NCBI GenBank assembly: GCA_015143295.1
Contig: CM026570.1
Coordinates: forward strand, 22,637,250-22,701,249
Direction of reading: 5' to 3'
Length of the DNA stretch: 64,000 bases
Source of the DNA: Tetracentron sinense
Taxonomy: Eukaryota > Streptophyta > Magnoliopsida > Trochodendrales > Trochodendraceae
The notes under the pieces were generated by a model that worked only from the letters and a program-made list of their open reading frames with translations, was not told the DNA's origin and ran no database searches. Every line of letters begins with the position of its first letter. Position 1 is the first letter of the stretch. Below, in pieces: positions 46,003 through 58,198 of this stretch. The translations under genes and the position numbers were made by a program.

Positions 46003-46369
46003 AGATAGTTACTGTAGTTGATCTCTTCGAAGGAATATTCACCTACACCCTTTACCTATACTAAACACTGATATGCCTGAGATGGGGCATTGCCATAGGG
46101 CTATATGATGCAATTTTCATGTCATTTGACAATATTCAATTTTTTTGGTGGAAATTTTATCATGTAATACACACACTCCAAACTCACACACAGCCAAGCC
46201 TAAGATAGCCGTTATGGTGCCATAAGGATAAGTCTAAGTAACCACTCCAAAAGGGCCTGTCTTAAAGAGGGTGAATGGCCCCTTATACACCCCTTCGAAG
46301 TCTACTTCCAAACCGATGTGGGACTAAATCCAGGAACACCCTAATGCATGTGGTAAGAAAGTCAAATTG
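46003..46369. other. intergenic stretch with an LTR-like phrase
   Basis: Around 46260-46345 the wording 'ccaaaccgatgtgggact' and 'aatggccccttatacaccc' resembles short plant LTR leader sequence, but no ends, TSD or proteins were found. Confidence 0.35.
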
Positions 46370-46567
46370 GTTTTTTTAGAACTAGATGAATTGAGTTTTC
46401 ATCTCTTGGGTTGCAATTCCCGTAAGACTTTGTAAGACTTCAAATGTAGCAAAACGAATGATTTGTTTTTGTAAAAACCTTGACAAAGTGACTTAAATTT
46501 CTTATCAACTGCCATGACAAAGTGCCAAATGCTAAGCTTTACAAGTCTTAGCAAAAGAACGAATCCT
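46370..46567. repeat. second copy of the intron-2 MITE-like repeat
   Basis: Shares CCTTGACAAAGTGACTTAAA, CATGACAAAGTGCCAA and a terminal AAAGAACGAATCCTT with 39330-39541. The left terminus is missing or diverged, so this copy looks truncated. Confidence 0.6.
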
Positions 46568-47048
46568 TAGAGTTATTCCTAATAAGATCTCATTTTGAAG
46601 GATTAAAGCGAGGCTACGGTTGTTCTTTAACAAATTAATAGATTTTAGCAAGCCTAAAAATGCCCGGGCTATTTTCAATGGATTTTCTTTGAACAAATGT
46701 GAGATATTGTATCATTTGATTCATTTTTTATGTTGAAGATTTATTTGTAATTACAGGTTCAAGGGACATCTTTGTCATTGTATTCACCTATTCTAAGTTT
46801 TGAATTTTTTATTTAATGTCCATTGGAATCAAAGATCCGGTTGCTCCTAACTTTTGTCATGAAATTTTATTTTTCAGTTTTAGTAATCTGATAGAGATAC
46901 CACCTAAACCTCATCCTTAATGGTTTTCTTTGAAAGGATGTTTTATAAGTGACTTAAATAAAGCGGTCACCACCCTTTGATATGTTGTTATGGAATTTTT
47001 AATTCAAAAGGGGAGAATAAAATAATTAAACATTTAATGGTAACTAAA
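46568..47048. other. intergenic stretch, nothing recognised
   Basis: AT-rich sequence without a supported ORF, repeat terminus or RNA gene. Confidence 0.5.
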
Positions 47049-47055
47049 CTAGGAG

Positions 47056-47268
47056 TGATTAAACACCCACCTGCTGGGTCAGTTGCCTGAGCACCACGCC
47101 TCATGAAGCGGGGGTCTCGGTTTCGACTCCCAGTAGGTTCTATCTGCTCCCTCCATGGTGTGGGTGTCTGGGATGGGGCTGACGAGGAATAGTCTGGCCA
47201 AAGGTTTGGATAGCTATTCGTGAGAAAAAAAAAATACAAAAATACAAAAAAAACGAAAAACAAAAAAG
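47056..47268 (+). mobile_element. tRNA-derived SINE with A-rich tail
   Basis: The tRNA-like head has an A-box region TGGGTCAGTTGCCTGAGC (about 47075-47092) and a B-box region GGTTTCGACTCCC (about 47119-47131). The body is followed by an A-rich tail (47224-47268). CTAGGAG is repeated at 47049-47055 and 47269-47275. The acceptor-stem partner is absent, so it is not a tRNA gene. Confidence 0.75.
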
Positions 47269-47289
47269 CTAGGAGGGTTTTATATGGAT

Positions 47290-47665
47290 TATGGAGTAGG
47301 TGTGCAACTTCGGCAGGCATAGCCTGTCTCAACATGAACCCAACCCAACTAATCTATGGGCTTGGGCCCAATTTTTTAAATTTAGATTGGGCTGAATTTT
47401 TTTTTAATATGAATTGGGCTTGGGTTGAAAAATCTTAATCCGGCATATTATAGGTTTGGTCTTGGTTAAAGACTAGGGTACGGGTTTATAAAGGGAGTAG
47501 GTGTGCAACTTGGGCAGGCAAGGGCGCATGGCCCGACTCAACCAAACCCAACCCAAATGAGGATGGGCTTGGGCTGAACTTCTTAAATTTAGATTGGGCT
47601 TGGGTTGAAAATATTACCTGGACATAATATAGGTTTAGTCTTGGTTGAAGCCTAGGGAAACTGAG
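47290..47665 (+). repeat. two diverged copies of a roughly 210-bp unit
   Basis: The copies at about 47296-47500 and 47501-47660 share AGTAGGTGTGCAACTT, 'gggcttgggc', TTTAGATTGGGCT and TATAGGTTT.GTCTTGGTT. The GC-skewed 'ggcccgactcaacc' wording recalls hAT subterminal sequence, but ends and TSD are not resolved. Confidence 0.6.
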
Positions 47666-47686
47666 CCAACCATATATACTAATATT

Positions 47687-47870
47687 TACCCCTGGGGGTG
47701 TAGCCCAGTGGCAGTGGGATGAACCGTAGACCTGGAGGTCCTACGATCGACTCCTGGATGCACTTTCATAACTTGTTGCCTAAGGTGAGGGTCTCGTTGG
47801 GCGACTCGTGGGATTAGTCGGAATCTTGAGCTGTGGACACCCCACGATTGCCAAATATATATTTATACAC
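47687..47870 (+). mobile_element. tRNA-derived SINE with a 9-bp TSD
   Basis: ACTAATATT is repeated at 47678-47686 and 47871-47879. The head GGGTGTAGCCCAGTGGCAG carries an A-box-like region and CCTACGATCGACTCC a B-box-like region at about 47740-47754. The head is shared with the SINE at 35320-35492. Confidence 0.8.
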
Positions 47871-48159
47871 ACTAATATTCTGATGCACATATTCATGGCT
47901 ATTCAAGAAACATTAACCTTTAACATTTGAGGGGAAAATAATAATCAGAGCCCATCAAATAACTCACAAAAGGTTTAATCAATAGCTTAGATAGATTAAA
48001 AAAAAAAAATCGAAGAATCATATATATAGCGGTGCTCATTAGAACCTTTAGTGAGCACCCCTTAAAACCTCAACATGTGGCAAGTTGTTTTCAAATTCAA
48101 CCGTTGGATGTCAAGATGGGTTCCTTGGGAGATACTTGGCAAACATTATAGATATTTAC

Positions 48160-48698
48160 CGGGGCAGTGACGGAATGATGTCGGTCACTAATAGTCGGTT
48201 TTCCATCACTAAAAGTATTAGTGACGGAAAATCATCCGTCAATAATCTGTTACTATTGCTTCCGTGACTAAAGGTATGTAGAGACGGAAATTCATTTCTG
48301 TCACTAATTAGTGACAGAAATATATCCGTGACTATTACGTCATGCATATTAGCGATGTGAATATTTCTGTCACTAATAATTTTAACCAATTGTGACGGAA
48401 AGATGTTCTATCAGTAATAACCTCAATCTAAATAGTGACGGGAAAATGTCCGTCACCATTACTCACTTTAGTTACTAATATTATTAGAGACGGAATATTC
48501 CCGTCACTAATATGTAAATCATATTAGTGACGGAAATAATTCCGTTACTAATACTCAGTTTAATCAGATTAAATTAAATACTCTAGTAGAGACGGACTAC
48601 TAGTGACGGCTTAATTTTCCGTTACTATAAGTCATGTATTAGTGACAAAATATTCCGTCACTACTATTCCATTACTGTCCAGTAATTTCCTTGTAGTG
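48160..48698. mobile_element. CACTA element terminal fragment (AGTGACGGAA family)
   Basis: More than ten copies of TTAGTGACGGAA or its complement lie in about 500 bases, ending CCTTGTAGTG at 48698, the complement of a CACTACAAGG terminus. No opposite CACTA end was found nearby, so this is one end or a deleted derivative. Confidence 0.65.
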
Positions 48699-48699
48699 A

Positions 48700-49436
48700 A
48701 AATATCCGGCCTACCATATTTGATTGAAGGTTGGAAAATCAGAAATTTCTATTACTTAATGTCTACTAAACCCTAGGGAGTTAATGCTTATTTCTCTTGG
48801 AATTATAATTTTTATCTAATAAAGGCTTGAAATAGTTCTAGACTGTTTCATTTGGTATCAAAGTGCTGATTCTAGTAGTAGATGTCACTAAGAGAAAAGC
48901 AAAAGAAGGTTGCAACAATCATGGATCTAGCGGATTTGAGTGCAAAGTTAGAAGAGACTAAAGAAATTAGAGGATCTCGATGCAGTATAGGAGATATTTT
49001 CTCGACTCCAATAAGATCGAGCTTCTAAGGAGGTACACGCCAAATATATAACCGGATCAGCCATGAATCAAGCTCCAATTGTGGACCATTAGGATGCTCA
49101 CAAATTCATGTGTTAGCGTGATATTTCTTGAATAATAGTCTGAATATTATAGTATTCTTGCCAAAGAAAACTCCATTTGAGCTTTCCAAATATGCCAGAC
49201 TGACAGTAACTGCCTTAGTATATCAATGTAGATAAATCCATATTTGACAAAATGGCTCCTCATCTGACCTTAAATTACTTTGGATCTTTCCAAAGATGCC
49301 CTCATGTGACCTTAAATTACTTTGGATCTTTCCAAAGATGCCAGACAATAAATGCCCAGTATATCAATGTAGATGAATCCATATTTGACAGAATTGGCTC
49401 CTCATGTGACCTTAAGTTATTTTGGATCCGAGTAAA
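48700..49436. other. intergenic stretch with a degraded PBS-like site and a duplication
   Basis: TTTGGTATCAAAGTGCTGA at about 48853 resembles a tRNA-Met PBS with changes, followed by leader-like text, so this may be an LTR-element relic. At 49255-49340 a 51-bp unit (CTTAAATTACTTTGGATC...) occurs twice in tandem, and a larger unit including 'atatcaatgtagat' recurs at about 49220 and 49360. Confidence 0.45.
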
Positions 49437-49690
49437 CACTACAAGAAAAAGGTTCATCTCTCACGGTTTATATCCGTAATCGTAAGACATTGATCACGGT
49501 TACTGCGCGTAGACTGAAGCGCGACCTTTCAACATGTGATCGTATGTATTTAAATATTACCTATTATAGATCACAGTTTATTTTTATAAACCGCGATTGT
49601 TTTTATTCAAAAATCACAATTACAAAGGATACTGTGATGGTTTATCTCACAATTTCTTACGGTTTTATTGTTAACCGTGATTATTGTTGA
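49437..49690 (+). mobile_element. CACTA element left terminus (second family)
   Basis: CACTACAAGAAAAAGG at 49437 is a canonical CACTA end, followed by repeated subterminal words near TCACGGTTTA and TAAACCGCGATT. The other end is not identified; another CACTACAAAAAA occurs at 50047 in the same orientation. Confidence 0.6.
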
Positions 49691-50314
49691 AACCCACAAA
49701 TATTATGCAGCCCTGCAACGTTTAACTCCTCACACCCACTACTAATTCGTAAACACGCCCACTTGCAATTATAATTCACTATACATCCATGAATTAAATA
49801 ATAGAAATGTATTTACAGTATGAGCAGTATATATATGGAAATGTTATTCTAAACAGTATAACTTCTCAAGTATTGAGCTAGTTCATTCTTAAGTCATTTT
49901 AGTGCTTCATCACTATACATTTCTTGACCCTTAGATACAAAATAATCCTTAATCTTGTTAAATATATTTGTTTTCTTGTTGGTGATGATGTCCCTCAGGT
50001 ACATGGTGGTTTAAGCCACATTCTCAACTACCTTTTTTGTTTCTGGCACTACAAAAAATAAAATGAATGGAACTATGTCCGTAATCATGTTTAAGCCATA
50101 CAATTTTAAATATTACAACATTAGAAAGATTAATTAATATCGGTCTTAATTTACCTTAACATCAGTAAATGTCCACTCTTTGGTTCTCCTCTTCTTGCCT
50201 TTTAAAATTTCTTCATTAAATGCACTTGATCTAGCTCTGGAGGTGCAAGTTAGCTAATAAAGTTTTTTTGGTGCATGTAAGCAAGAACATTGAGAGCGTT
50301 TTTGCTAGGGTTCC
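49691..50314. other. stretch before the LINE; possible CACTA body and LINE 5'UTR
   Basis: No ORF is supported. The last part (about 50230-50314) may be LINE 5' leader, because ORF1 starts at 50315. Confidence 0.4.
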
Positions 50315-52335
50315 ATGGACAACCCTAGGGTTGTCGGAGGTAGGGAAGGAGATCCCTCCTCCAGGCCGCCGGATCCTCCTCCCTCTTATGCTGCAATGGT
50401 AAGAAGAAACTCTTCTTCTTCTTTGGTTACTTCTCATTCTTCTATCCCAATAAAAAAAACCAGGTTCTTTCTGGGGAGAACTAGCAATTTTCTTCTTTGA
50501 AGAAGAATCCTCTCTACTAGCTGCCCCCCCATCGATTATCTCTAGTTGCTAAGTGCTCTTATGGTCGGCCGTCGCTAGATTTTATTAAGGTTCATATAAA
50601 AAAACTGAAGGTATAAGGTTGGCTTTCACAGTTGGGATTTTTGAATCGAGACATCTTCTATTCAGATTTTCATTCGTAGAAGACTTCCTCATGGCTTGGA
50701 TTAAAGAAGTTAGATACATAAATGGTTATCTATTTCAATTATTCAAATGGATCCTTCATTCTTATCGGGAGTGGAACCATCAATAGTTCCAATTTGGGTG
50801 AGTTTTCCAAACCTTCCCCTTCATCTGTTTAATGACTTAGCCCTTACTTCCATTGGTAGCATCTTTGGTAAGGTATTAAAGCTTGATGGAGCAACGAAAA
50901 GTTTCTCAAGACCGAGTGTTGCAAGAGTATGCATTGAGATAGATCTTCTTAAAACTGACCCAGATCGTTTTTGGTTGGGATTAGGGGATCACAGTAGATG
51001 GCAATTTGTGGAATATGAAAAGAAGTTTCAGTTTTGCTTAAGATGCAAAAAGCTTGGACACAATGTGAACTATTCGGTGGGTAGATCTAAAGCCAAAAAT
51101 ATAATCCATTGGGAAGAAGATGAAGGTATCTCCAAGAATAAAAAAAACAGTGGGTATTGAAGAACATAAATTCAGTAGAGATCCCTCTTTCTGAACTCCT
51201 ATTATGAACCCATCTAATGATTCTAATCCAGATCACATTCAAGTTCAAGATCGTGGGTCCAAGGAAGATTCTAAATTTTCCTTGACAGTAGCTGATATGG
51301 AAAACGATATTACTGAGATTTTTATTCCTATATCAGAACCTATTATAGTTCATCGGGAAGATGATGCTGGTCCCCCCAAGAATCATACTAAATAGTGGGT
51401 TATGAAGAATTTTTCATTGATAATAGCTGATAAGGAAAATGATATATATTACTGAGATTTTTATTCCTATATCAGAACCTATTATAGTTCATCAGGAAGA
51501 TGATGCTGGTCCCCCCAAGAATCATACTAAACAGTGGGTTATGAAGAATTTCAATTCGGTTGATACCCTTTCTTCCGAATTTCCTACTAAGATCCCTACC
51601 AATGATACCATTACAGATCTTATTACAGTTCAAGAATGTGGGTTTACTGTAGAAACAATTTCTTCCATGCCAGCAGCTGCTAAAGAGAATGGTATTTCGG
51701 TATCTCTTCTTCTTGTTACAGATTCTATACTATCCTACCCAGGTATGATTTCTAATACTAAATCCTCTAAAATGATATTAGATAATCCATAAATTCATAC
51801 TAATAATGGAGTTATGGAGAAGAATTATTATGTTCAGAAGAAGGAAGTAAATGATCAATTCTGGGCTTTGAATGAGGAAACACCTTGGCCATCCTCTCTG
51901 AAGAATAATTTAGCAACTGGAAAATTTATAATGGATTCTCTTATGTCTGAAAACATATTGAACGATATAAATATCCTATCTAATTCTGAAATAAAAGGTC
52001 TTCGAAAGAACGAGAACATATATTATAGACATAACTTTCATTATTCTAATTGTTATCGTATGTGGAATAAGTTGGTTGAAACTATAGAAGGGTATGTTCA
52101 ACCTATTGATGGTTATCATATTATTAAAAATCTTATGGAGCAATCTCAAACTAAAGAATTCCATTCTACTTTTGATTCTTGCTCCTTAGATAATATAGAG
52201 GAATTCAAAGCAAATGGGAAACAGTTCTCCAAAAGATTGTTAAAAGTTGAATTTTTTAGAAGACAGCCTCCGGATATTCAAAAATTTAAAAATAATCTTA
52301 GCAAATTTGGTCTTTCATCGAACATAATAAGTTGA
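50315..52335 (+). pseudogene. LINE (L1-type) ORF1, broken: DUF4283 and zinc knuckle
   Basis: It opens at ATG 50315 with SRPPDPPPSYAAMV, a usual ORF1 opening in plant L1 elements. Frames then shift, and the DUF4283 region resumes by about 50640 and continues in the frame of 50747-51160, with PIVPIWVSF-type wording and VARVCIEIDLLKTDP. A zinc knuckle CLRCKKLGHNVNYS follows, in which the last Cys has become Ser. Stops at about 51158, 51393, 51790 and 52333 divide the acidic tail. A tandem duplication of about 136 bp lies in the tail (about 51290-51425 and 51426-51560). ORF1 proteins bind LINE RNA. Confidence 0.75.
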
Positions 52336-52384
52336 TCTAGGACCGCGGTTATATCTAAGGTTACAAATTCCATAAATGTTATTA

Positions 52385-52488
52385 ATGAATAATTTTCTTA
52401 TTTGGAATATAAGAGGAGTTGGTAATTTAGCTTCTAAATCTAGACTTAAGAACTTAATTTCTTCTAATCATGTTTCTTTATCGGCTAT
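52385..52488 (+). pseudogene. LINE ORF2 start: endonuclease fragment
   Basis: ATG 52385 opens ORF2 with NNFLIWNIRGVGN and continues LKNLISSNHVSLSAID, the first strand and helix of the exonuclease-endonuclease-phosphatase fold with its Asn. After 35 codons it is cut by the LTR beginning at 52489. All later catalytic residues of the endonuclease are missing from the window. Confidence 0.8.
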
Positions 52489-53866
52489 TGATCGTCAATT
52501 AAATAAACCTCGTAGTAGCTACAATTTCGTAGAATAGTGACTATTATGGGCTGTCGAACCACAGAGGACTGTGCTGGTTTGATTGCTTTTATCTCAAGAT
52601 TGATTGTGAGTCAAGGGGTAACAAGTTGATTTGGTTGGATTGATTTTAACCTAAGAGTGGAAATTAAACTAACAAATTCTATTTTAACTAATTAAACTAA
52701 GAGTTTTTGATGATATATCAGTGAGAGAAGATCTAGGGCATTCGAATCCACCACTAGCTTCATAACCAGTCCCTAATTCATTTATTCAAGTCCATTATAA
52801 TGTAAACAATAGGGATGAGAGTGACTACAAGACTCCACTCATCCATCTAGAATGATTTAAGGGATTAGACTCTAGATATATCCTACCTTCGGTTAGCACG
52901 AGTGATACACACTAAACTAGGGTTGTGAAATCACTCGTCTTCCCTTAGCATAAAATATCTTATGATTTAATTCCTCGACAGTAAAAACCATTGCATAAAA
53001 TCCACATCAATAATCACAGAAAATTAAGATGGATGATTTCAATCTCAATATAATAAAACATAAGACAATGATAGAATCACACTGAAATCGAATATAATCA
53101 ATAAACTCTGGTTATGAATAACCCTCTTATTATGCAATCATTGTTTACAAGTGAATAAACTAAAAGAAAGTACAAAGAGACATAGTTACTTGGCTAGGGT
53201 TTCATCTAAATTCTAGAAAAAGGAATTAGTTCATAGCAAGAGTAAGGAACACTGCTTTCGATGAAGAACACGAGCAATCCATCCTCCACCCTTCATAGAT
53301 CTCCAGAGCTTTCTCTCTTTCAAATCTCCCAAATTCCGAACCTTTTGCAACCCATGAATTGTAGCTTTAGAAACATCCAAAAAAAGCTCAAAAATCTCTT
53401 TTTCGCACTTTCTAACATCATCAAAACGGCGTCCGCCTGCACCGATCGATCGGTGGTTACGGAACTCCCAAAACGGCGTCCACCAATCGATTGGCCAAAA
53501 TGGCTCCGATCAATTGGTGGTTACATAATTTGTCCAAACTTCCTTAACAGAAGTTGTAGAGCTTTTCGAACTGGTCGTTTTGATATATTATGGGCCTAAA
53601 TCGGAGCTACGGTTAAGGAGTTATGCCCTAAACACCGAACAAGGGTTATTTTGTATTTCCAACTTCTCTTTAGCTCAGGTCTTTGCTCGGTAGCGATTCC
53701 CAAGAGACTTTAAAGCTTGTAAACTATCATTTTTGTCTTCTTTTCCTTGCATGAACCTGAAAATAATAAACACTCCCAAGTGAAGTATCGTAATGGATAA
53801 ATGAGCTCAAAGTGATTAACAAGTGCAGTTTAAGGTGCATAAATATGTAACAATTAGCACCGATCA
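52489..53866 (-). repeat. 3' LTR of the Athila-like element (1378 bp)
   Basis: On the minus strand it starts TGATCGGTGCTAATTG and ends AATTGACGATCA. It is related to the split solo LTR 8502-21450. CGATCGATCG and CAATCGATTGG palindromes lie at about 53440-53520. The putative PPT (AAGTTTGGGGTTG) lies just outside its start. Confidence 0.75.
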
Positions 53867-55658
53867 CAACCCCAAACTTACATATTGCTAATCCTCGAGC
53901 AATAAAAATAAAACTAAGCTAAGCTAAACTACATCCCCTTTCGTGGAATCCCCGGTTGCATTTGACATATGCAACAAGCCTTTTAAACCCCTAGCTGACC
54001 CTAGTGGACGAGCGAAGTCTCGTGAGGGTTTACCAGTGACGATACCCACAAACATCAGTATTTCCCAACAACTCTGCACCTATGCTCAAGTATGACATGC
54101 ACTAGTAAAAATATAATGATACACACAGCATAATTCTCTCATTATTAACTGGTTTTATTCTTGAATCTCCACATTCTTAATTTCACACAACCTTACAGAA
54201 TTGTGAACATTTATGCTTATTTAAAGATTGGTCATTTGCCTCATTTGATGTGTTGTGTGACTATCAATTGAATATGTGATCTCAACATTTTCTTTCAACA
54301 GATGTTCTATCACCCCTTCTGTTATCAGATTTCCTATCAATTTAATTACCGACCCAAGGCTTTTTCTTTCTTTTTATTGATTGAGTGGACTGTGTAGAGT
54401 CTAAGTTCATTAAGCTTTCTAGACAACCTGTGTAGCAAGTGTTAGGCCAGCGACTCCCAAACCAGACAGTCTTAGGGCACCAGGTGTTAAGACACCCCTA
54501 GGGCTTATTAACTTGAGTTAAATAGGCTCCGAACTCAGACTGATCACTCTTGATAAATGTTTGTTCCAAACCTCCACTGTTTGATGCGAACACTCTCTGC
54601 TTAGTAAGGCAGGAGGCCCGGTTACTAGGTAGGAGTTCGGTTCAGAGATTGAATGATATTAGTGGAGGGGTACAATTTTCTTTGATTCTTTATCCTTTCA
54701 GACTTTACACGGTTTGACGCGAACACTCTCTGCTTAACTAGGCAGGAGGCCCAGTTACTAAGTGTAAACCTAGTCAGGTAATCATTTATGTCATTAAAAT
54801 TTTTTAATTTAGTCAAGGGTGGTTTTCAATTTATAGGTCAGCTAACTTCTTTAGGGGTTTCAAAAACATCAATTGATTGATTCAGTATCAAACCCCACAA
54901 GACAATATGGTAGAGTGCCCGTGCAATTTCTCAAGGTGACTCATGACTTCATAAATTTTCAGCATGCAAAGTTCAGTCAATAGTAAGAATTGTATCTATT
55001 TGGGATTGTGTTCTCAAATTAAGCCAATCAATAATGAGTGGATTATAACATATGTATCACAATTTAGATTCAGAAATAAATCAATTTTGCAATTTCATTT
55101 GTTTGCACGTCCTTCCCTCTTGCATGGATGCCTAGTCAGCAAATAATGACAGTTATTTTCCAACCCCAAACTTAAAGATTACATTGTCCTCAATGTAAAA
55201 AGAATTAAAGCACAAGTAAGGGGGAACAATAATACCTGACAGATGAGGACAATTCATGCATCAAAGATGAAGAAGGAGGAAGAAGATAAAAGATTTATCA
55301 AGCAAAGATTACCCCAAACTTCATGAAAATTGTATCTTGCAGGGTTAGTGAGAAAGAAAGTGCACACAGGGAGAAACCAAAGATGTCAATTATAAATCAA
55401 TGTAGAAAAAGACATCCAAAGTACAATAAGGAGCAAATTTTTATTTTTTTGTTTTTTTTTTAATCAATAAAAACTGTGAGGGTGGAGAACCACCCCAAAC
55501 TTAGACTCAAGTAAGTCTACAAAAATATTGGGTTACCTCCCAACAAGCGCTAAGTTTATTGTCTTCAGCCGGACGCAGTACAACTCTCAACCGTCTATCT
55601 AGACGGGATCCAACCACTCAATGAATTCGGTCATCATCTCATTCTTAATGCCCTCAAC
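53867..55658 (-). other. 3' non-coding region of the Athila-like element
   Basis: About 1.8 kb between the coding tail and the LTR on the minus strand, with no recognised protein. Two copies of 'gacgcgaacactctctgcttaactaggcaggagg'-type wording (about 54575-54620 and 54717-54760) form a diverged repeat of about 140 bp. The GTTTGGGG motifs are usual between pol and LTR in this lineage. Confidence 0.55.
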
Positions 55659-56806
55659 CTAAGGCTGGTGAAGTTGGGCTTTGGCTTTGAGTACACACCT
55701 ATCCATGCCAAAAAATGTGGAGACCATAGACCTTTGAAAGGTTGCAGGTGTATAATATAACTTGCATGACCTGCACTTAGAGGAAAAAGGGTTGAACAAG
55801 CATGGGCATGTAATTCTCACTTTATGCTTCTTGAACTGAAGGCCCTTGAGATGGATGAAAGGTAGCAAATAATTGTTATCCTTTTTGGGCTTTTCTTCAT
55901 TGAGTTTCGGGGGCTTGAGATGAGCAAGTGATGCCTCTAAAGCATTCTCAGTTAAGGCATAAGGAGAGGCCTCCTCAATTATTTCATTACTCACATTCAC
56001 CATAAAACTCTCCTCTCCCTTCTGTTGTTGTTCGGGTGTGGTGAAAATATTCAACCGAACTTTCATGTTACCAAATGATACATCCATTACCCCGGTCCTA
56101 CAATTTATACAAGCATTGGCCGTGGCCAAGAAAGGATGACCAAGGATGGCTGGAATTTGGCTTTTTGAATTATGCACGGGTTCCATGTTAAGGACAAGAA
56201 AGTTGACTAGAAAGTAAATTTTTTTAACTTTGATAAGAACATCTTCAATCATCCGCGAGACTTTTTCATAGATCTATCCGCCAATTGTAACATGATGGAT
56301 GTAGGTTGAAGCTCTCCTAAGCCTAGTTGCTTATACACCGAGAAGGGTAACAGATTAACACTTGCTCCAAAATCCAGGAGTGCTCGATTAATGGTTTGAT
56401 CTCTAATAATACATGAAATGGTAGGAGCACCAGGATCCTTGAATTTAGGAGGAGTGTTGTGTTGGATAATGGAGCTCACTTGCTCGGTGAGAAGGACCTT
56501 CTTGGACACATGAGTCCGAGATTTACGCTTTTGAGTGCATAGGTCCTTAAGGAACTTGGCATAAGCCAGAATTTGTTGGATAGCCTCTATGAGTGAGAGG
56601 TTGATTTTGACTTGTTTAAAAACTTTCATCATATCATTAACTTTGGCTCCCTTTTTTCCATAAGGGGAGGGATCTTTTAAGCACTGAGGGTAAGGAGCTT
56701 TAGACATATAAGATATTGGGGGAGTAGAAATAGATAAAGATGGAAAAAGACCTTGGTCCTTCTCAAAGACACTCACCCCCTCTCCTTTGGATTTTGGTGG
56801 CTCCAC
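55659..56806 (-). pseudogene. Athila-like protease region, frameshifted
   Basis: Two overlapping frames (56806-56249 and 56252-55659) cover it. The first has KFKDPGAPTISCIIRDQTIN and LLDFGASVNLLPFSVYKQLG, an aspartic protease active site with Phe where Leu or Thr is usual. The second has NSKSQIPAILGHPFLATANA and INCRTGVMDVSFGNMKVRL, the C-terminal protease motif of the Athila/Tat group. Where RT should follow, only a short Lys-rich tail is found before a stop. The frame changes at 56249-56252. Confidence 0.8.
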
Positions 56807-56812
56807 TATGAC

Positions 56813-58198
56813 CTATTCTTCTTCACCCTTCTTCTTCCTAACCAGATTATCAACTACCTTCCCACTCCTTAGGGTGGTAATGGCAAGAACATGCTCACGA
56901 TGAGTTTCATTGTGTTGAGCATCATTAACCATGTTTACACTCCTAGGGTTGCTCACTGGTTGGCTTAGAAGCTTCCCTTCCTCTTTCTTGTATATGGCAT
57001 TAGCTAATTGTCCCACTTGGGACTCAAGCCTGTGGATAGATTGAGAATGAGAGTGCAGTAATTGGGTGTTGGCCTCTAACCCTTTTAGAGCATTCAACAC
57101 TTTTTCCTCGAAAGATGAGTTCCTTTGAGGGGGAGGAGTAGAGTGTTGGAATTATTGTTGTTGGGGAGGATGGTAGTTGGACTGATTTTGAAAGGGTAGA
57201 ACATTCGGCCCTTGAGGTTGGGAGAAGGAATTTCTTTGAGCTTGGGGAGAAGTGCTCCCTTGAGCTTAGGGCTACCATGAGAAATTGGGATGATTTCTCC
57301 ACCCTGGGTTGTATGTATTAGAGTAGGGATTATTACCCGGGTGAGTGTAGGCAGCATTAACATGCTCTTGAACAAATTCTGGAAATTGCTTTGTAGCAGG
57401 ACACTCATACACATAATGTGGAGAGCTAGAACAGATAGGGCACACCTCTCTCTGATTGGGAGTTGGTTGAGAGGGTGTGTAGGAAGATTGCCCTATAGCC
57501 ATTAGTTGGTCTAATTTTCGAGACAACTCATCCACTTTAGAAGAGACATCATTAAAAGTGCCCACTTCATTGATGCCTCGCTTTTGATTTGGAGTGGAAT
57601 TTTATCTCTCAGAATGATTGGAGGAGGCGTGGTGTAAGGTGTTTTCACTCAAATTTTCGAACAATTCCCATGCATGTACCTCGCTCTTTGTCATAAATGT
57701 CCCCTCACATGAGAAATCAACCATCTGGCGGTTGAATTGAGATAGACCATTATAGAATAACTGGACAAGTTGTCATTTAGGAATCTGATGGTGGGGACAT
57801 TTTCTGAGGAGATCCTTGAATTTCTCCTATAACTCATGAAAAAGTTCACCATCAATTTGAGAAAAACTCATGATGGTTCTCCTTATTTGATTGGTTTTAC
57901 CAATGAAAAAAATTTCTTTAAGAATTCCTGATGGAGCTGTGTTCATGTGTAACCTGAGAGCATCATCTGTAAAATTTTGTAACTTAAAAGTAGTGCAGAT
58001 TTCATTAAAATCATTCAGATGCTTAGAGGGATCTTCATTGCTAAGCCCGTGGTAGGATGAGAGCATCTGAATTATGCTGGACTTAATCTTATAGTGGGCT
58101 GCCGTAGTGTCCTGCAACCGGATGCATGAAGGAGACGAGTATGATGACGGAATAAAGTATTCCTTCAAAGACTTGGTTGGGTCTTGATTTTCAGTCAT
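56813..58198 (-). pseudogene. Athila-like gag, broken by stops and frameshifts
   Basis: It starts at ATG 58198 (MTENQDPTKSLKEYFIPSSY). The retrotransposon gag domain follows with YHGLSNEDPSKHLNDFNEIC and stops at 57827. It resumes at 57565 with the coiled-coil region (VDELSRKLDQLM) and a degenerate knuckle-like CPICSSSPHYVYECP, then NTYNPGWRNHPNFSW, where a stop occurs. Remnants continue to 56813 (LESQVGQLANAIYKKEEGKL). Between the pieces at least three frame changes are needed. Confidence 0.8.

Noticed and set aside
47056-47880. tRNA genes at 47056 and 47687
   Set aside because: A- and B-box-like regions are present but no cloverleaf or acceptor stem forms; TSDs and, for 47056, an A-rich tail make them SINEs.
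48850-48875. Functional PBS of an LTR element
   Set aside because: TTTGGTATCAAAGTGCT has changes against the tRNA-Met 3' end and no LTR or genes lie beside it.
55659-56252. Separate host gene on the minus strand
   Set aside because: Its opening part matches the Athila/Tat protease C-terminus and follows gag and protease in element order.
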